The notes: a model not told the origin generated them from the sequence alone. A DNA stretch of 45,483 nucleotides from Chryseobacterium gleum (GCA_945902775.1 CAMDMY010000013.1:1-45483); one strand, 5' to 3'; positions 7,781 to 16,167 are shown, counted from the first letter of the stretch. Translations and numbers: made by a program.

Positions 7781-7892
7781 AATAGGAATGTGGCTTCAGC
7801 CCATTCATTCCAGATGAATAATCTATAAATCGGCTTTAGCCAAACCCGTGTTGTTCAATAAATCCTAATAATTTTGGCTAAAGCCGATTAAC
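7781..7892 (+). repeat. Dispersed repeat, family B copy 1, with 17-bp inverted repeat
   Basis: Starts AATAGGAATGTGGCTTCAGC, which folds as nested GAATG/CATTC and GGCT/AGCC stems. Later AATCGGCTTTAGCCAAA (7828-7844) pairs perfectly over 17 bp with TTTGGCTAAAGCCGATT (7873-7889). The first 60 bases recur in direct orientation at 9391-9455, on the other side of the rhodopsin gene. The remaining sequence 7670-7780 and 7893-8029 holds only AT-rich DNA and a small GCCTC/GAGGC stem near 7906-7930. Confidence 0.75.
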
Positions 7893-8029
7893 GATTATTT
7901 TCATTGCCTCCAGCTATAGCAAGAGGCTATTTATGAACCTAAATTTTCGTTATCACGCTTGATTAATAATGCTAAATCGGCCATTATATCTTTCGTTTAA
8001 CTCGCAATTTTGAAGAAATTCCTTTAAAC

Positions 8030-8089
8030 AACGAAAACCTCACATTTCTGCAAGGCTTTCGTTTTATAAAATTTAGTTAACTAAATTTT
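8030..8089 (-). terminator. Hairpin pair downstream of the rhodopsin gene
   Basis: AACGAAAACCT (8030-8040) pairs with AGGCTTTCGTT (8053-8063), an 11-bp stem with one mismatch. Beside it is a perfect 22-bp AT palindrome (8068-8089) centred on AGTTAACT. Both lie within 90 bp after the rhodopsin stop on the minus strand. T-tracts are weak, so termination is likely but not certain. Confidence 0.45.
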
Positions 8090-8120
8090 TAACTACTTTA
8101 ATTTGTTAAAGATTTACTAA

Positions 8121-8837
8121 TTAATCTTCAGATCTTGATAAACTGTATATAACTAAACCAAAACCAATTTTGTTGATAGCATCCGCAATATTATACACAA
8201 TGTCCATTGCATGTAGAGCTGCTGCTTTATCTTTAACCAAAATCATTCCGAATAGTCCACCATGAGTACCTAAAATGTAGCCTAAAGGGTAAATTGCCCA
8301 ACCAACTAATACAAACCAAGCTAATATTTTAGTTGCTTTAGCAACTTGAGGACCAGCAGTTTGAGCCAATTTAGCAACTTCTCCAAACCATATTAGATAG
8401 GCAATGTAGAAATATGCAGCACCAGATATAACGCCCCATAATACACTATTATACGGATCTAAAACTTCTCCAATATAACCTGTTACAAGCATTATTAATG
8501 AAGCAAAAATTAACTTCCAAAGTAAACCGATTTTAGCACCCGCTTTTTTGGTAATTAAGTAAAATTCTACACACATCAAAGGAACCGTTAGAATCCAATC
8601 TACATAACGAAAAAATGTTGGTGATTCTCCCGTTTCAAGGTTGTAACCTCTCATGTAGTAGTAGTGAATAGCAGCAATAAAAGTAATTAATCCTGAAACT
8701 AAAACAGATGTTCTCCACTTTGCAGAGGTATTGTTTAATTCGAAAAAGAAAAAAACGGAAGCAGCCATCATAGCCATAGTCCCGATAAAGAAAGTAAATG
8801 CAACATAATTGTCGCTTGCAATTTTTAAATTTTCCAT
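8121..8837 (-). CDS. Proteorhodopsin-type light-driven proton pump
   Basis: Seven-helix retinal protein that pumps protons across the inner membrane in light. From the ATG at 8837 it has 238 residues; an in-frame TTG two codons upstream is less likely. Helix C reads RYVDWILTVPLMCVEF: Asp80 (proton acceptor), Thr84 and Glu91 (donor) give the DTE pattern of outward proton pumps, and His58 matches the acceptor's His partner. Met88 is at the spectral-tuning site, as in green-absorbing flavobacterial pumps. Lys223 in DAINKIGFG is the retinal Schiff-base lysine and Asp219 its counter-ion partner. Gly135 in LWGVISG aligns with Trp138 of bacteriorhodopsin, the position whose Gly opens the carotenoid-antenna fenestration in xanthorhodopsin. 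No retinal-cleaving oxygenase or carotenoid gene is adjacent. It stands alone between repeat-rich gaps. Confidence 0.97.
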   Translation of the reverse strand: MENLKIASDNYVAFTFFIGTMAMMAASVFFFFELNNTSAKWRTSVLVSGLITFIAAIHYYYMRGYNLETGESPTFFRYVDWILTVPLMCVEFYLITKKAGAKIGLLWKLIFASLIMLVTGYIGEVLDPYNSVLWGVISGAAYFYIAYLIWFGEVAKLAQTAGPQVAKATKILAWFVLVGWAIYPLGYILGTHGGLFGMILVKDKAAALHAMDIVYNIADAINKIGFGLVIYSLSRSED

Positions 8838-9049
8838 ATTCAATTATATTAATGTTTCCTACTCTTATGGATTTTCAGAATCTCCGTGTTTTTTTAATTG
8901 ATTTCTACCTTCAATTTATTTCAAATAAATTATATTAAATTTAAATCAAGTTAAGTTAAATTTTTGAATTAAACAAAATAAATCCATTAATTCTCATCTG
9001 ATAAAGAAAAATAATAACATGTCTAACTAATTGTTTTTTAACAAAATAG

Positions 9050-9057
9050 CAAATTTA
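9050..9057 (-). promoter_or_regulatory. Possible rhodopsin promoter -7 element
   Basis: Minus-strand TAAATTTG matches TAnnTTTG and is the only exact match I noticed between the rhodopsin start and the repeats upstream. It would leave an AT-rich leader of about 200 nt, much longer than at other genes here, so either the leader has a regulatory role or the true promoter is elsewhere. Confidence 0.3.
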
Positions 9058-9184
9058 ATTTTCTTGATATATGTTCCATTTTGGTTGTTAACTCCTATAT
9101 AAGTTCTTTTGCAAACTTTATCAATAGAGTTGATTTTAAATGTCAATTGTTTCTACCTATTAAAATAGGTGTTTTTAAGGTTTT

Positions 9185-9305
9185 GATATTACTTTCCTAC
9201 ACTCCTTGCTCTTAAGTATAGTCTTCAAAAGCAGTGCTTTTTCTTTTCGCAGAAAAAGCTAAATGCGATTTCGGAAAAAATTTCAGCTAATTCGGAGGAA
9301 AGACC
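9185..9305 (-). repeat. Dispersed intergenic repeat, family A copy 3
   Basis: Reverse orientation. Read on the minus strand it begins GGTCTTTCCTCCGAATTAGC and continues through a Cys-like 'gctttttctgcgaaaag' hairpin equivalent, then a segment with AGCACTGCTTTTGAAGACT related to copy 4. It lacks the central GATTTTTGCTTAC part of copies 1 and 2. Confidence 0.75.
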
Positions 9306-9390
9306 AAAATAAAAGTCTCTTCGTACCTAATTATTTCATCGTTTAAATTCCAATTATGGAAACTAAATCAATCAGTTTTGATAAATTAAA

Positions 9391-9480
9391 AAATAGGAAT
9401 GTGGGTTCAGCCCATTCCAAATGAATAATCTATAAATCGGCTTTTGACAAACCAATGTTTTAAGTGAACTGACATTGGTC
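9391..9480 (+). repeat. Dispersed repeat, family B copy 2
   Basis: About 60 bases match copy 1 (7781-7845) in the same orientation, including GATGAATAATCTATAAATCG, with a few substitutions and a short deletion. The second half differs: instead of the 17-bp inverted repeat it has ACCAATGT (9451-9458) pairing with ACATTGGT (9472-9479). The rest of the 8838-9574 gap is AT-rich and shows no gene I can support. Confidence 0.7.
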
Positions 9481-9574
9481 AATTGTGGATAATTAGGTAT
9501 ATTAATTCCTTTTTTTATAACTCGAAGATTTTATGATTTTCTTAAATCTACAAGATTAAATTGCCGTTTTAGAA

Positions 9575-12232
9575 TTAAAATTCTTCCTTTTTTTCCTTCT
9601 CAGATTCCTCTTTCCACTTCTTTAATGTGTTACCAAATTTTGAGTCTTTTTTCTTCTTTTTAGGGTCTTCAATTGGCTCCTCTTTTTTATCATTCCCGAA
9701 CTCAATTTTTAACTCTTCTTTTGGCTTTTTTTCTTCCTTAAAAGTTTTCACTGAAGTGTCATTTTTAAACATTCCAAACTCGGTTTTGAAGATCGATTTT
9801 GCGTCTTTTTTTGCTTCTTCTCGGTTGATTTTCGCCTGTTCTTTTTTTGCATCTTGGTCCCAGATAATTATTGGATTCGAAACATCTCCAAACATTTTTA
9901 AGTAGACCATTAATCCGTTTTCATCATCTTCAATTTGACCAAATTCATCTTCCGATTTTAGTTTGCGAATTTGTCTTAAATTGAACGAAAAACGATAATC
10001 TATTTTATCATCAAAACCGTGTTTTCCTTTTAATGTTAAATCCATTGCATTTGATTTTATCGTCATCATTGGAATTTCTAAAACACCATTTTTAATAATC
10101 AAGGTGTTCTCAAAATCATCAAATTTTAAATCCAATAATTTCTTTTCAAATTCATTGATGTTCGCTTTTTTAAGAATTATTTTGGCCGCAGAAGTACGCA
10201 TACTTTCCGTGATGCTTTTAAAGGTGGAAACGTTTTTTAGTCTTCCTTCGTTAATTTTAAGTGATATTTGCGATTTAATAGCATTTTTCATTACTCCATT
10301 CTTTAAATCAAACGGTGCAGTAAATTCTAAACGGACACTTGCTTTTCCAGAAATGTTGTCTTCCTTGATGACATCTTGTTCAAAATTATTCCATTCTCTG
10401 AAGAGCGATTTGAAGTCAATGTTATCAGAAGCTAGTCGAGTAGAAATGGTAAAAATTTCGGGTGACTTTTCCTCGATAGATAAAATTCCGTCCATCGTTG
10501 CGTTTGCATTTTGAACCGATAATTCAGAAAATTCAACGAGGTGATTTTGCACAATCATCTCTCCTTTGAATTTTTTAAATCGATGATTTTCGTATTTTAT
10601 TTCACCTGCTTTTAATGAAATAATTGCATCTAAATTGGTCGGTAAAATCCATTTCTTAGCATCTGAAATTTGTTCTTGTTTTGTCTCAATACTTAGGTCT
10701 TGAATATCTATAAAATCACCATTAATATCAACCGTCGCTTTTAGGTTGTTTTCGCTTCTTAAAAACCCAATTAAATTTTTAAAAACACCATCTATTTTTA
10801 GATCCGTATTTCCAACTTTGAGTCCGATTTTTTCCAAACCAACCTCGTCGCCACGGAGGTAAATTGAGCCATTCATTTTATTGAAAAAACGCTTGTCATT
10901 TTCCAATTTCAACCCAACATTTTTAAGTGTAATATCTCCCTCACATTTTCGAACATCATACGAAGATCGACCCAAAGAATCATTAAATGTTTGCACACTA
11001 AAAACACTATTCAAATCAATATTTCCTCGAATCGAATCCACTTCAGGAAATGAAAATAAATTATGAGCAACGTTCAAATTTATATTTCCTTTTGCTTCTC
11101 CATCAATTATTGGTGCATCAAAATGAGTCACTTTTACTTCTCCTTTAAAAGGGCCTCCTATCGTTAAAAAAGAAATATTCGATAACGTCAGATTTTCTTT
11201 TTCTTTGCCTCCTTTGTTTGAATAATGTCCTTTCAAAAATACATTCGAAATTTTCAATCCTTTGGATGGTTCGGTCAACGTCCCATTATTTAAGCCAAAC
11301 TCACAATTTACAATCGGTGCATTAGTAGAATTTGTTTTACCTTCGATTGTTACATCAAAGTCAACTATTCCAGCACCACCATATTTTTTTACATCATCAA
11401 TGGAAGAATGCGAAAAATTATTCGCTACGTCTTCTAAATTTAGATTCTCAGATTTAATTCTAAAATTCAAGTTATCATCCGCAATTTTACCATTGACTTT
11501 AAATGGTAAATTAGAAACATATACCAATGCATTCGATAATTCAAAACTTCCTTTTTCTGAATTTACAAAAATGTTTACATCAAAATTGGCAGGTTTATTT
11601 GAAATTAAACTTACAACTCCACTTTTCGTTTGATTAATAAACAAATCACTTTTACTGTGCAATGAAAATTCCTTTTCCGAAAAAGCACCTTCTAAATTTA
11701 ACGTAGATAAATAGGTTGAATAAAATTGGTCCGACTTATTATTTTTAAAAGAAAACCGTATTTTCTCAAAAACAACTTGTTCTAAATTAAATTTGAATTT
11801 TGTTTGAGTTTTATGCTTTACTTCTTTTAGAATATCGTAATTGTTAACGCCTTTCGAATTGATTTTTAATTTGATGGTCCCAGGAGAAACTTCAACAGCT
11901 TTCAGATTGTATTTTTCATTCCAAATATCCAAAGGATTGAATTTCAATCGAATTCTATCTGAAAATAATAACGTGTCTTTGGAAGTAGATTTTTCGAACG
12001 AATCTTGAATGAAAACAGAATTAAAGTCGACCGATAAATTAGGAAAAGAACCCCAAAAAGCCAAGTCTACTTTTTCAACTTTTACTTTTGCTTTTAAATG
12101 AAGGTTGACTTCAGAAATAACATAACCACAAATCGTGTCCTTGAAAAAATAAAGACTTCCGGAAATTAAAAGAACAAGGGCTAGAATACTCCCAAAAAAC
12201 CACAATGCTATTTTTAACACTCTTTTCTTCAT
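9575..12232 (-). CDS. AsmA-like family envelope protein, 885 aa
   Basis: Large protein anchored by one N-terminal membrane helix (residues about 7-29, IALWFFGSILALVLLISGSLYFF) with the bulk in the periplasm. The region after the helix (VEKVDLAFWGSFPNLSVDFNSVFIQD) and the many short beta repeats with Gly/Asn turns fit the AsmA superfamily, related to bridge-like proteins that carry lipids between the inner and outer membranes. The C-terminal third contains the typical AsmA_2-like domain (GRLKNVSTFKSITESM... FSFNLRQIRKL). The last 90 residues are extremely rich in Lys and Glu and look disordered. It is transcribed alone, upstream of the repeat-rich rhodopsin region. Function as an outer-membrane biogenesis factor is inferred from family. 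Confidence 0.85.
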   Translation of the reverse strand: MKKRVLKIALWFFGSILALVLLISGSLYFFKDTICGYVISEVNLHLKAKVKVEKVDLAFWGSFPNLSVDFNSVFIQDSFEKSTSKDTLLFSDRIRLKFNPLDIWNEKYNLKAVEVSPGTIKLKINSKGVNNYDILKEVKHKTQTKFKFNLEQVVFEKIRFSFKNNKSDQFYSTYLSTLNLEGAFSEKEFSLHSKSDLFINQTKSGVVSLISNKPANFDVNIFVNSEKGSFELSNALVYVSNLPFKVNGKIADDNLNFRIKSENLNLEDVANNFSHSSIDDVKKYGGAGIVDFDVTIEGKTNSTNAPIVNCEFGLNNGTLTEPSKGLKISNVFLKGHYSNKGGKEKENLTLSNISFLTIGGPFKGEVKVTHFDAPIIDGEAKGNINLNVAHNLFSFPEVDSIRGNIDLNSVFSVQTFNDSLGRSSYDVRKCEGDITLKNVGLKLENDKRFFNKMNGSIYLRGDEVGLEKIGLKVGNTDLKIDGVFKNLIGFLRSENNLKATVDINGDFIDIQDLSIETKQEQISDAKKWILPTNLDAIISLKAGEIKYENHRFKKFKGEMIVQNHLVEFSELSVQNANATMDGILSIEEKSPEIFTISTRLASDNIDFKSLFREWNNFEQDVIKEDNISGKASVRLEFTAPFDLKNGVMKNAIKSQISLKINEGRLKNVSTFKSITESMRTSAAKIILKKANINEFEKKLLDLKFDDFENTLIIKNGVLEIPMMTIKSNAMDLTLKGKHGFDDKIDYRFSFNLRQIRKLKSEDEFGQIEDDENGLMVYLKMFGDVSNPIIIWDQDAKKEQAKINREEAKKDAKSIFKTEFGMFKNDTSVKTFKEEKKPKEELKIEFGNDKKEEPIEDPKKKKKDSKFGNTLKKWKEESEKEKKEEF

Positions 12233-12326
12233 AGTTAACTTGTAAAGTTAAAATATACGACCCTTATTTACTTCTAAAACATCTAAACTTATGAACGGTG
12301 AAATGTCAGTTTTACTTTTGGGTGTT

Positions 12327-12374
12327 TCTCAATCTTAACTTTAATCTTAATCTTAACCTCAAACTAAACCTTAC
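12327..12374 (+). repeat. Degenerate hexamer tract
   Basis: A run of variants of CTTAAT/CTTAAC/CTCAAA with roughly six-base period (TCTTAACTTTAATCTTAATC and onward) between the divergent AsmA-like and DUF2279 genes. Such 'ctcaatcttaa' tracts are common low-complexity intergenic features in Bacteroidota. No role evident. Confidence 0.45.
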
Positions 12375-12390
12375 TTTTATTATATATAAC

Positions 12391-12398
12391 TAATTTTG
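12391..12398 (+). promoter_or_regulatory. Predicted promoter -7 element of the DUF2279 gene
   Basis: TAATTTTG, exact TAnnTTTG match, 17 bp before the ATG at 12416. Confidence 0.6.
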
Positions 12399-12415
12399 TA
12401 CCATAGATTCATTCA

Positions 12416-13318
12416 ATGAAGAATTACATCATTTTACTATTGTTCTTTGGTATAACCTTTAAAAGTTATTCTCAAACTTCCATTTTTAAAAATTCGGATA
12501 CATTATCAACGAAAAGGGTGAACATTGTTACAACTGCAATTACAGCCAATTGGATTGCTCAAACAAGTTTAGCTTCTAGAGTTTGGTATAAGAATTTCGA
12601 CAAATCTAATTTTCACCTATTTGATGATTCGAAAGAATGGTTACAAATGGATAAAATGGGCCATTTTTATTCCACTAATAAGTTAAGTAAATTATATACA
12701 GACTGTTATATTTGGTCGGGAATGCCTCGGAAAAAATCAGTAATTATTGGAAGTTTAATTGGATTAGGATCCGAAACAACACTAGAGATATTAGATGGTT
12801 TCAATACACAATGGGGATTTTCACTTTCAGATATGGCCGCAAATACATTAGGAGCTTTCACCTATGCCTCTCAAAAAATTATCTGGAATGAAGAACGTTT
12901 CATCCTTAAATTTTCATCGCACGGAACACCTTATGCCGCTATACGTCCGAATGTATTAGGTTCAACTCCACTTGAACGAATGTTAAAAGATTACAATGGT
13001 CAAACCTATTGGGTAAGTTTTAGTCCGTTTGCCTTTAGTTCGAATGAAAAATTACCAAAATGGTTATGTTTTTCTTTTGGATATAGTATCGATCAGAAAA
13101 TCAATGGGTTAAGTAATGTTTATACGGACCCAATAACATCAACAACCTACAATGCTAAAAGAGAATATCTACTATCTCTAGATATCGATTTCAGTAAATT
13201 ACCAATAAAAAAGAGGTGGTTAAAAATGGTAGTTTCACGATTTAATTATCTTAAAATTCCTTTCCCTTCTATTGTTTTTTCAAATGGAAGAGTGATTGGG
13301 AAAGGGATTTATTTTTAA
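12416..13318 (+). CDS. DUF2279 family exported protein
   Basis: A 300-residue protein with an N-terminal signal peptide (MKNYIILLLFFGITFKSYSQ, likely cleaved after the Ser-Gln). The segment WLQMDKMGHFYSTNKLSKL near residues 76-94 is the DUF2279 hallmark, followed by a membrane-type stretch SVIIGSLIGLGSETTLEILDGF and WGFSLSDMAANTLGA, which are conserved in this family. The C-terminal half has alternating short strands consistent with a periplasmic or outer-membrane location. The family is described as predicted periplasmic lipoproteins, but no lipobox Cys is visible here. Single-gene unit with its own promoter, divergent from the AsmA-like gene. Function unknown. Confidence 0.82.
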   Translation: MKNYIILLLFFGITFKSYSQTSIFKNSDTLSTKRVNIVTTAITANWIAQTSLASRVWYKNFDKSNFHLFDDSKEWLQMDKMGHFYSTNKLSKLYTDCYIWSGMPRKKSVIIGSLIGLGSETTLEILDGFNTQWGFSLSDMAANTLGAFTYASQKIIWNEERFILKFSSHGTPYAAIRPNVLGSTPLERMLKDYNGQTYWVSFSPFAFSSNEKLPKWLCFSFGYSIDQKINGLSNVYTDPITSTTYNAKREYLLSLDIDFSKLPIKKRWLKMVVSRFNYLKIPFPSIVFSNGRVIGKGIYF

Positions 13319-13333
13319 AGATTTAAAAAGTTT

Positions 13334-13433
13334 AACCACCGAGTAAAAATTAGAGTTTTCACAGTGTTTCACAGTGTCAAAAAAACAAAAAATCTGCGGT
13401 CCTCTATGACAAACTTAAAAAAACTCTGTGGTT
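13334..13433. repeat. Family E repeat, copy 2, with terminal inverted repeats
   Basis: AACCACCGAGT (13334-13344) and ACTCTGTGGTT (13423-13433) are inverted over 11 bp with one mismatch. Inside are CACAGTGTTTCACAGTGTC and a GTCCTCTATGACAAAC segment. Related to 3494-3540. It lies between the DUF2279 gene and the pfkB promoter, where it could act as a bidirectional stem-loop. Confidence 0.6.
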
Positions 13434-13466
13434 AAAAAAAACACATTATTTCTAAAGGATTTTACG

Positions 13467-13474
13467 TAAATTTG
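13467..13474 (+). promoter_or_regulatory. Predicted pfkB-operon promoter -7 element
   Basis: TAAATTTG, exact TAnnTTTG match, 25 bp before the ATG at 13500. Likely drives the four-gene unit that extends to 18302. Confidence 0.6.
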
Positions 13475-13499
13475 TTATCTAAAATCAAGAATAATAAAG

Positions 13500-14438
13500 A
13501 TGAGTTTATTAACAGTTGGTAGTGTGGCTTTTGATGCGATCGAAACGCCTTTTGGAAAAACAGATAAAATTATTGGTGGAGCGGGTACTTATATCGCTTT
13601 ATCTGCTTCATTTTATGAGGAAAATCAAAAAATAGTTTCTGTTGTAGGTGATGATTTCCCTAAAGAAATGTTGGAAACGTTAGCTGCAAAAGGAGTTGAT
13701 TTAGAAGGTTTACAAATCAAACAAGGTGAAAAAACTTTTTTCTGGTCAGGTCGTTACCACAACGATATGAATTCTAGAGATACATTGGTGACAGAATTAA
13801 ATGTTTTGGAAAATTTTGATCCAATTATACCTGAAAGTTACCAAGGCACCGAATACCTAATTTTAGGAAATTTAAGTCCTCAAGTTCAAAGAAGTGTAAT
13901 TGAGCGTTTAGCAAAACGTCCAAAATTAATCGCAATGGATACGATGAATTTTTGGATGGACATTGCGATGGATGAATTGAAAAAAACAATCAAATTAGTA
14001 GATGTTTTAATCATCAACGATGAAGAAGCTCGTCAACTTTCTGGAGAATACTCATTAGCCAAAGCTTCGAAAGTAATTCGTGCAATGGGCCCAAAATACT
14101 TAATCATCAAAAAAGGAGAACACGGAGCTTTATTGTTCAATGAAGATAAAGTTTTCTTTGCTCCTGCTTTACCTCTTGAAGAAGTATTTGATCCAACTGG
14201 AGCTGGGGATACATTTGCTGGTGGATTCATCGGATATTTAGCAAGTACGGATGATATTTCTTTCGACAATATGAAACGTGCAATCATCAATGGTTCTGCA
14301 ATGGCTTCATTCTGTGTTGAAAAATTTGGAACTGAAAAATTATTATCAATAACAAAACAAGATGTTGAAGATCGTATTGAGCAATTTGTTGCTTTAGCGA
14401 ATTTTGATATGGTACAAACGACATCAACTATAGGTTAA
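13500..14438 (+). CDS. PfkB-family carbohydrate/nucleoside kinase
   Basis: Cytoplasmic kinase of the ribokinase fold, 312 residues. The N-terminal GGAGTYIALSASFY carries the substrate-binding Gly pair, and DPTGAGDTFAGGFIGYLA near 229-246 is the PfkB C-terminal signature with the catalytic Asp in GAGD. The substrate cannot be read off; family members act on ribose, adenosine, fructose phosphates or other sugars. It is the first gene of a compact unit followed by the DUF349 protein (19-bp gap). In Bacteroidota a PfkB kinase beside DUF349 is an arrangement I recall but cannot verify here. Length is normal and no key residue is missing. Confidence 0.9.
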   Translation: MSLLTVGSVAFDAIETPFGKTDKIIGGAGTYIALSASFYEENQKIVSVVGDDFPKEMLETLAAKGVDLEGLQIKQGEKTFFWSGRYHNDMNSRDTLVTELNVLENFDPIIPESYQGTEYLILGNLSPQVQRSVIERLAKRPKLIAMDTMNFWMDIAMDELKKTIKLVDVLIINDEEARQLSGEYSLAKASKVIRAMGPKYLIIKKGEHGALLFNEDKVFFAPALPLEEVFDPTGAGDTFAGGFIGYLASTDDISFDNMKRAIINGSAMASFCVEKFGTEKLLSITKQDVEDRIEQFVALANFDMVQTTSTIG

Positions 14439-14457
14439 ACCTAAATTTTACTGCGCT

Positions 14458-16164
14458 ATGGAAAAAATGGCATTTTTAGATGAATTAAAAACATTAACTG
14501 CTAACGAAAATGTTCTTTCGGTTAGTCGTGATGTAAATGAATTAAGAACTCGTTTCGACGATTATGTATTGGAAGAAGAACGTAAAAAACAAGTAGCTGT
14601 TTTAGAAGCAAAAGCAAACGGCGAGTCTGTGGAATACGAGCGTGAAGAAGATCCAATCAGAAATGAATTTTATGAAATTTATACTGTATTCAAAGAAAAA
14701 AGAACGATTGCAATCGACGAAAAAAATACGCAACAAGCGGATAGTTTACGTCAAAAAAAAGCGTTGATTTCTAGATTAAAAGCAGTCATTGAAAATGAAG
14801 AAAACATTGGCGTAGCGTTTGGTGCCTACAAAGAAATTCACGAAGCTTGGAAAAAAGTAGGTGATATTCCGAAAGAAAAACGCGATGAAATTCAAGCGGA
14901 ATATTCTCGTTTATTAGAAGACTTTTTCTACAATATGAAAATTTATCGTGAACTTAAAGAACACGATTTACATAGAAATGAGCAAGTTAAAAAAGGATTA
15001 ATTACAAAAATTCAAGATCTCTTAACTGTTTCAAATACAAAAGAAGTAGAGAAAACTATCAAATCACTTCAAAACGAATGGGAAGAAATAGGTCCTGTTG
15101 GTCGCGATAATTGGGAAGAAATTAAGAAGTTGTATTTAGAAAGCGTTCGAGCAATCTATGAACGAATCAATAAATTTCACGATGAACGAAGAGTTACACT
15201 TCACGATAATATCGAGAAAAAACAAATCTTATTAGATAAATTAAAATCTGTTATTTCCACTAGTTCTGAATTGAAAACTACGAAATTGTGGGAAGAAAAA
15301 ACACAAGAAGTTTTTGATATTCAAAACGTTTGGAAAACAATTGGTTTCGGACCGAAAAAAGAAAACGAAGAAATTTGGACACTTTTTAGAGCGGAATGTG
15401 ATGTTTTCTTTGCTTCTAAAAAAGAATTTTTTGATGGATTAAGAAACGAATTTGATGCATTGGCAGAAGCGAAACAAAAATTAATCGACCAAGCAAATCA
15501 ATTAAAAACTTCTACTGATTGGAAAGGTGCTGGAGAACAATTAATTCTACTTCAAAAGAAATGGAAAAACATTGGTAACGCAGGACAACGAAACGAGCAA
15601 CGTTTGTGGAAAGAGTTTAGAAGTGCTTGCGACGAGTTTTTCAATGCGAAATCAGCTCATTTTGCTGAACAAGATAAATTGAATGAATCTAATTTAACTG
15701 CTAAACAAGATTTAGTTGCGAAAATTGAAGCATACACTTTACCTGAAGATAAAAAACAAGCAATTGAAGATTTAAAAGGATTCTCAAATGAATTCAATGC
15801 AATTGGTCACGTTCCTGTAGCCCAAAAAGACACAATTTACAATGCGTACAAAACGGCACTTGATAAATTGTATACAGCTTTAAAACTAGAAGGTCAAGAA
15901 AAAGAGCAAGTTATGTTCCAAGCTCGTTTAGATACACTTCAAGCTAGTCCGATTGCTTCTAAATTATTGGATAAAGAAAAAATGGAATTACGTCGTCAAA
16001 TCGATACAATCAAGCAAGATATTTCTCAATACGAAAACAATTTAGGTTTCTTCGCTAACTCTAAAGGAGCAAATGCGATGAAAGAAGAAGTAGAACGAAA
16101 AATTGCTCATTCTAAACGTAAAATAGAAGAACTTACTCGCAAGATTAAGATGATTCCAAACTAA
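14458..16164 (+). CDS. DUF349 protein with five repeats
   Basis: A 568-residue, highly charged, almost wholly helical cytoplasmic protein. Five DUF349 units can be seen from their conserved W..IG core: HEAWKKVGDIP, QNEWEEIGPVG, QNVWKTIGFGP, QKKWKNIGNAG and a degenerate SNEFNAIGHVP, spaced about 70-75 residues apart. The ends form coiled coils (ELRRQIDTIKQDISQYENNL at the C-terminus). DUF349 proteins occur in many bacteria; function is not established, with RNA- or ribosome-related roles suggested for some. It sits between the PfkB kinase and a small membrane protein, 3 bp from the latter, so co-expression is likely. A second in-frame ATG 9 bp on is an equally possible start. Confidence 0.88.
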   Translation: MEKMAFLDELKTLTANENVLSVSRDVNELRTRFDDYVLEEERKKQVAVLEAKANGESVEYEREEDPIRNEFYEIYTVFKEKRTIAIDEKNTQQADSLRQKKALISRLKAVIENEENIGVAFGAYKEIHEAWKKVGDIPKEKRDEIQAEYSRLLEDFFYNMKIYRELKEHDLHRNEQVKKGLITKIQDLLTVSNTKEVEKTIKSLQNEWEEIGPVGRDNWEEIKKLYLESVRAIYERINKFHDERRVTLHDNIEKKQILLDKLKSVISTSSELKTTKLWEEKTQEVFDIQNVWKTIGFGPKKENEEIWTLFRAECDVFFASKKEFFDGLRNEFDALAEAKQKLIDQANQLKTSTDWKGAGEQLILLQKKWKNIGNAGQRNEQRLWKEFRSACDEFFNAKSAHFAEQDKLNESNLTAKQDLVAKIEAYTLPEDKKQAIEDLKGFSNEFNAIGHVPVAQKDTIYNAYKTALDKLYTALKLEGQEKEQVMFQARLDTLQASPIASKLLDKEKMELRRQIDTIKQDISQYENNLGFFANSKGANAMKEEVERKIAHSKRKIEELTRKIKMIPN

Positions 16165-16167
16165 CAT

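Noticed and set aside
9356-9424. A 22-codon frame starting METKSISFDKLKN, reminiscent of a peptide-precursor leader
   Set aside because: It runs into repeat B within 12 codons, has no core peptide, and no modification or export genes are nearby.
7434-9574. An insertion sequence around the rhodopsin gene
   Set aside because: No transposase frame, terminal inverted repeats or target duplication were found; only short non-coding repeats are present.
9627-11633. Several plus-strand open frames opposite the AsmA-like gene
   Set aside because: They are Phe/Ser/Lys-rich shadows of an AT-rich, Lys/Glu-rich coding strand and match no family.
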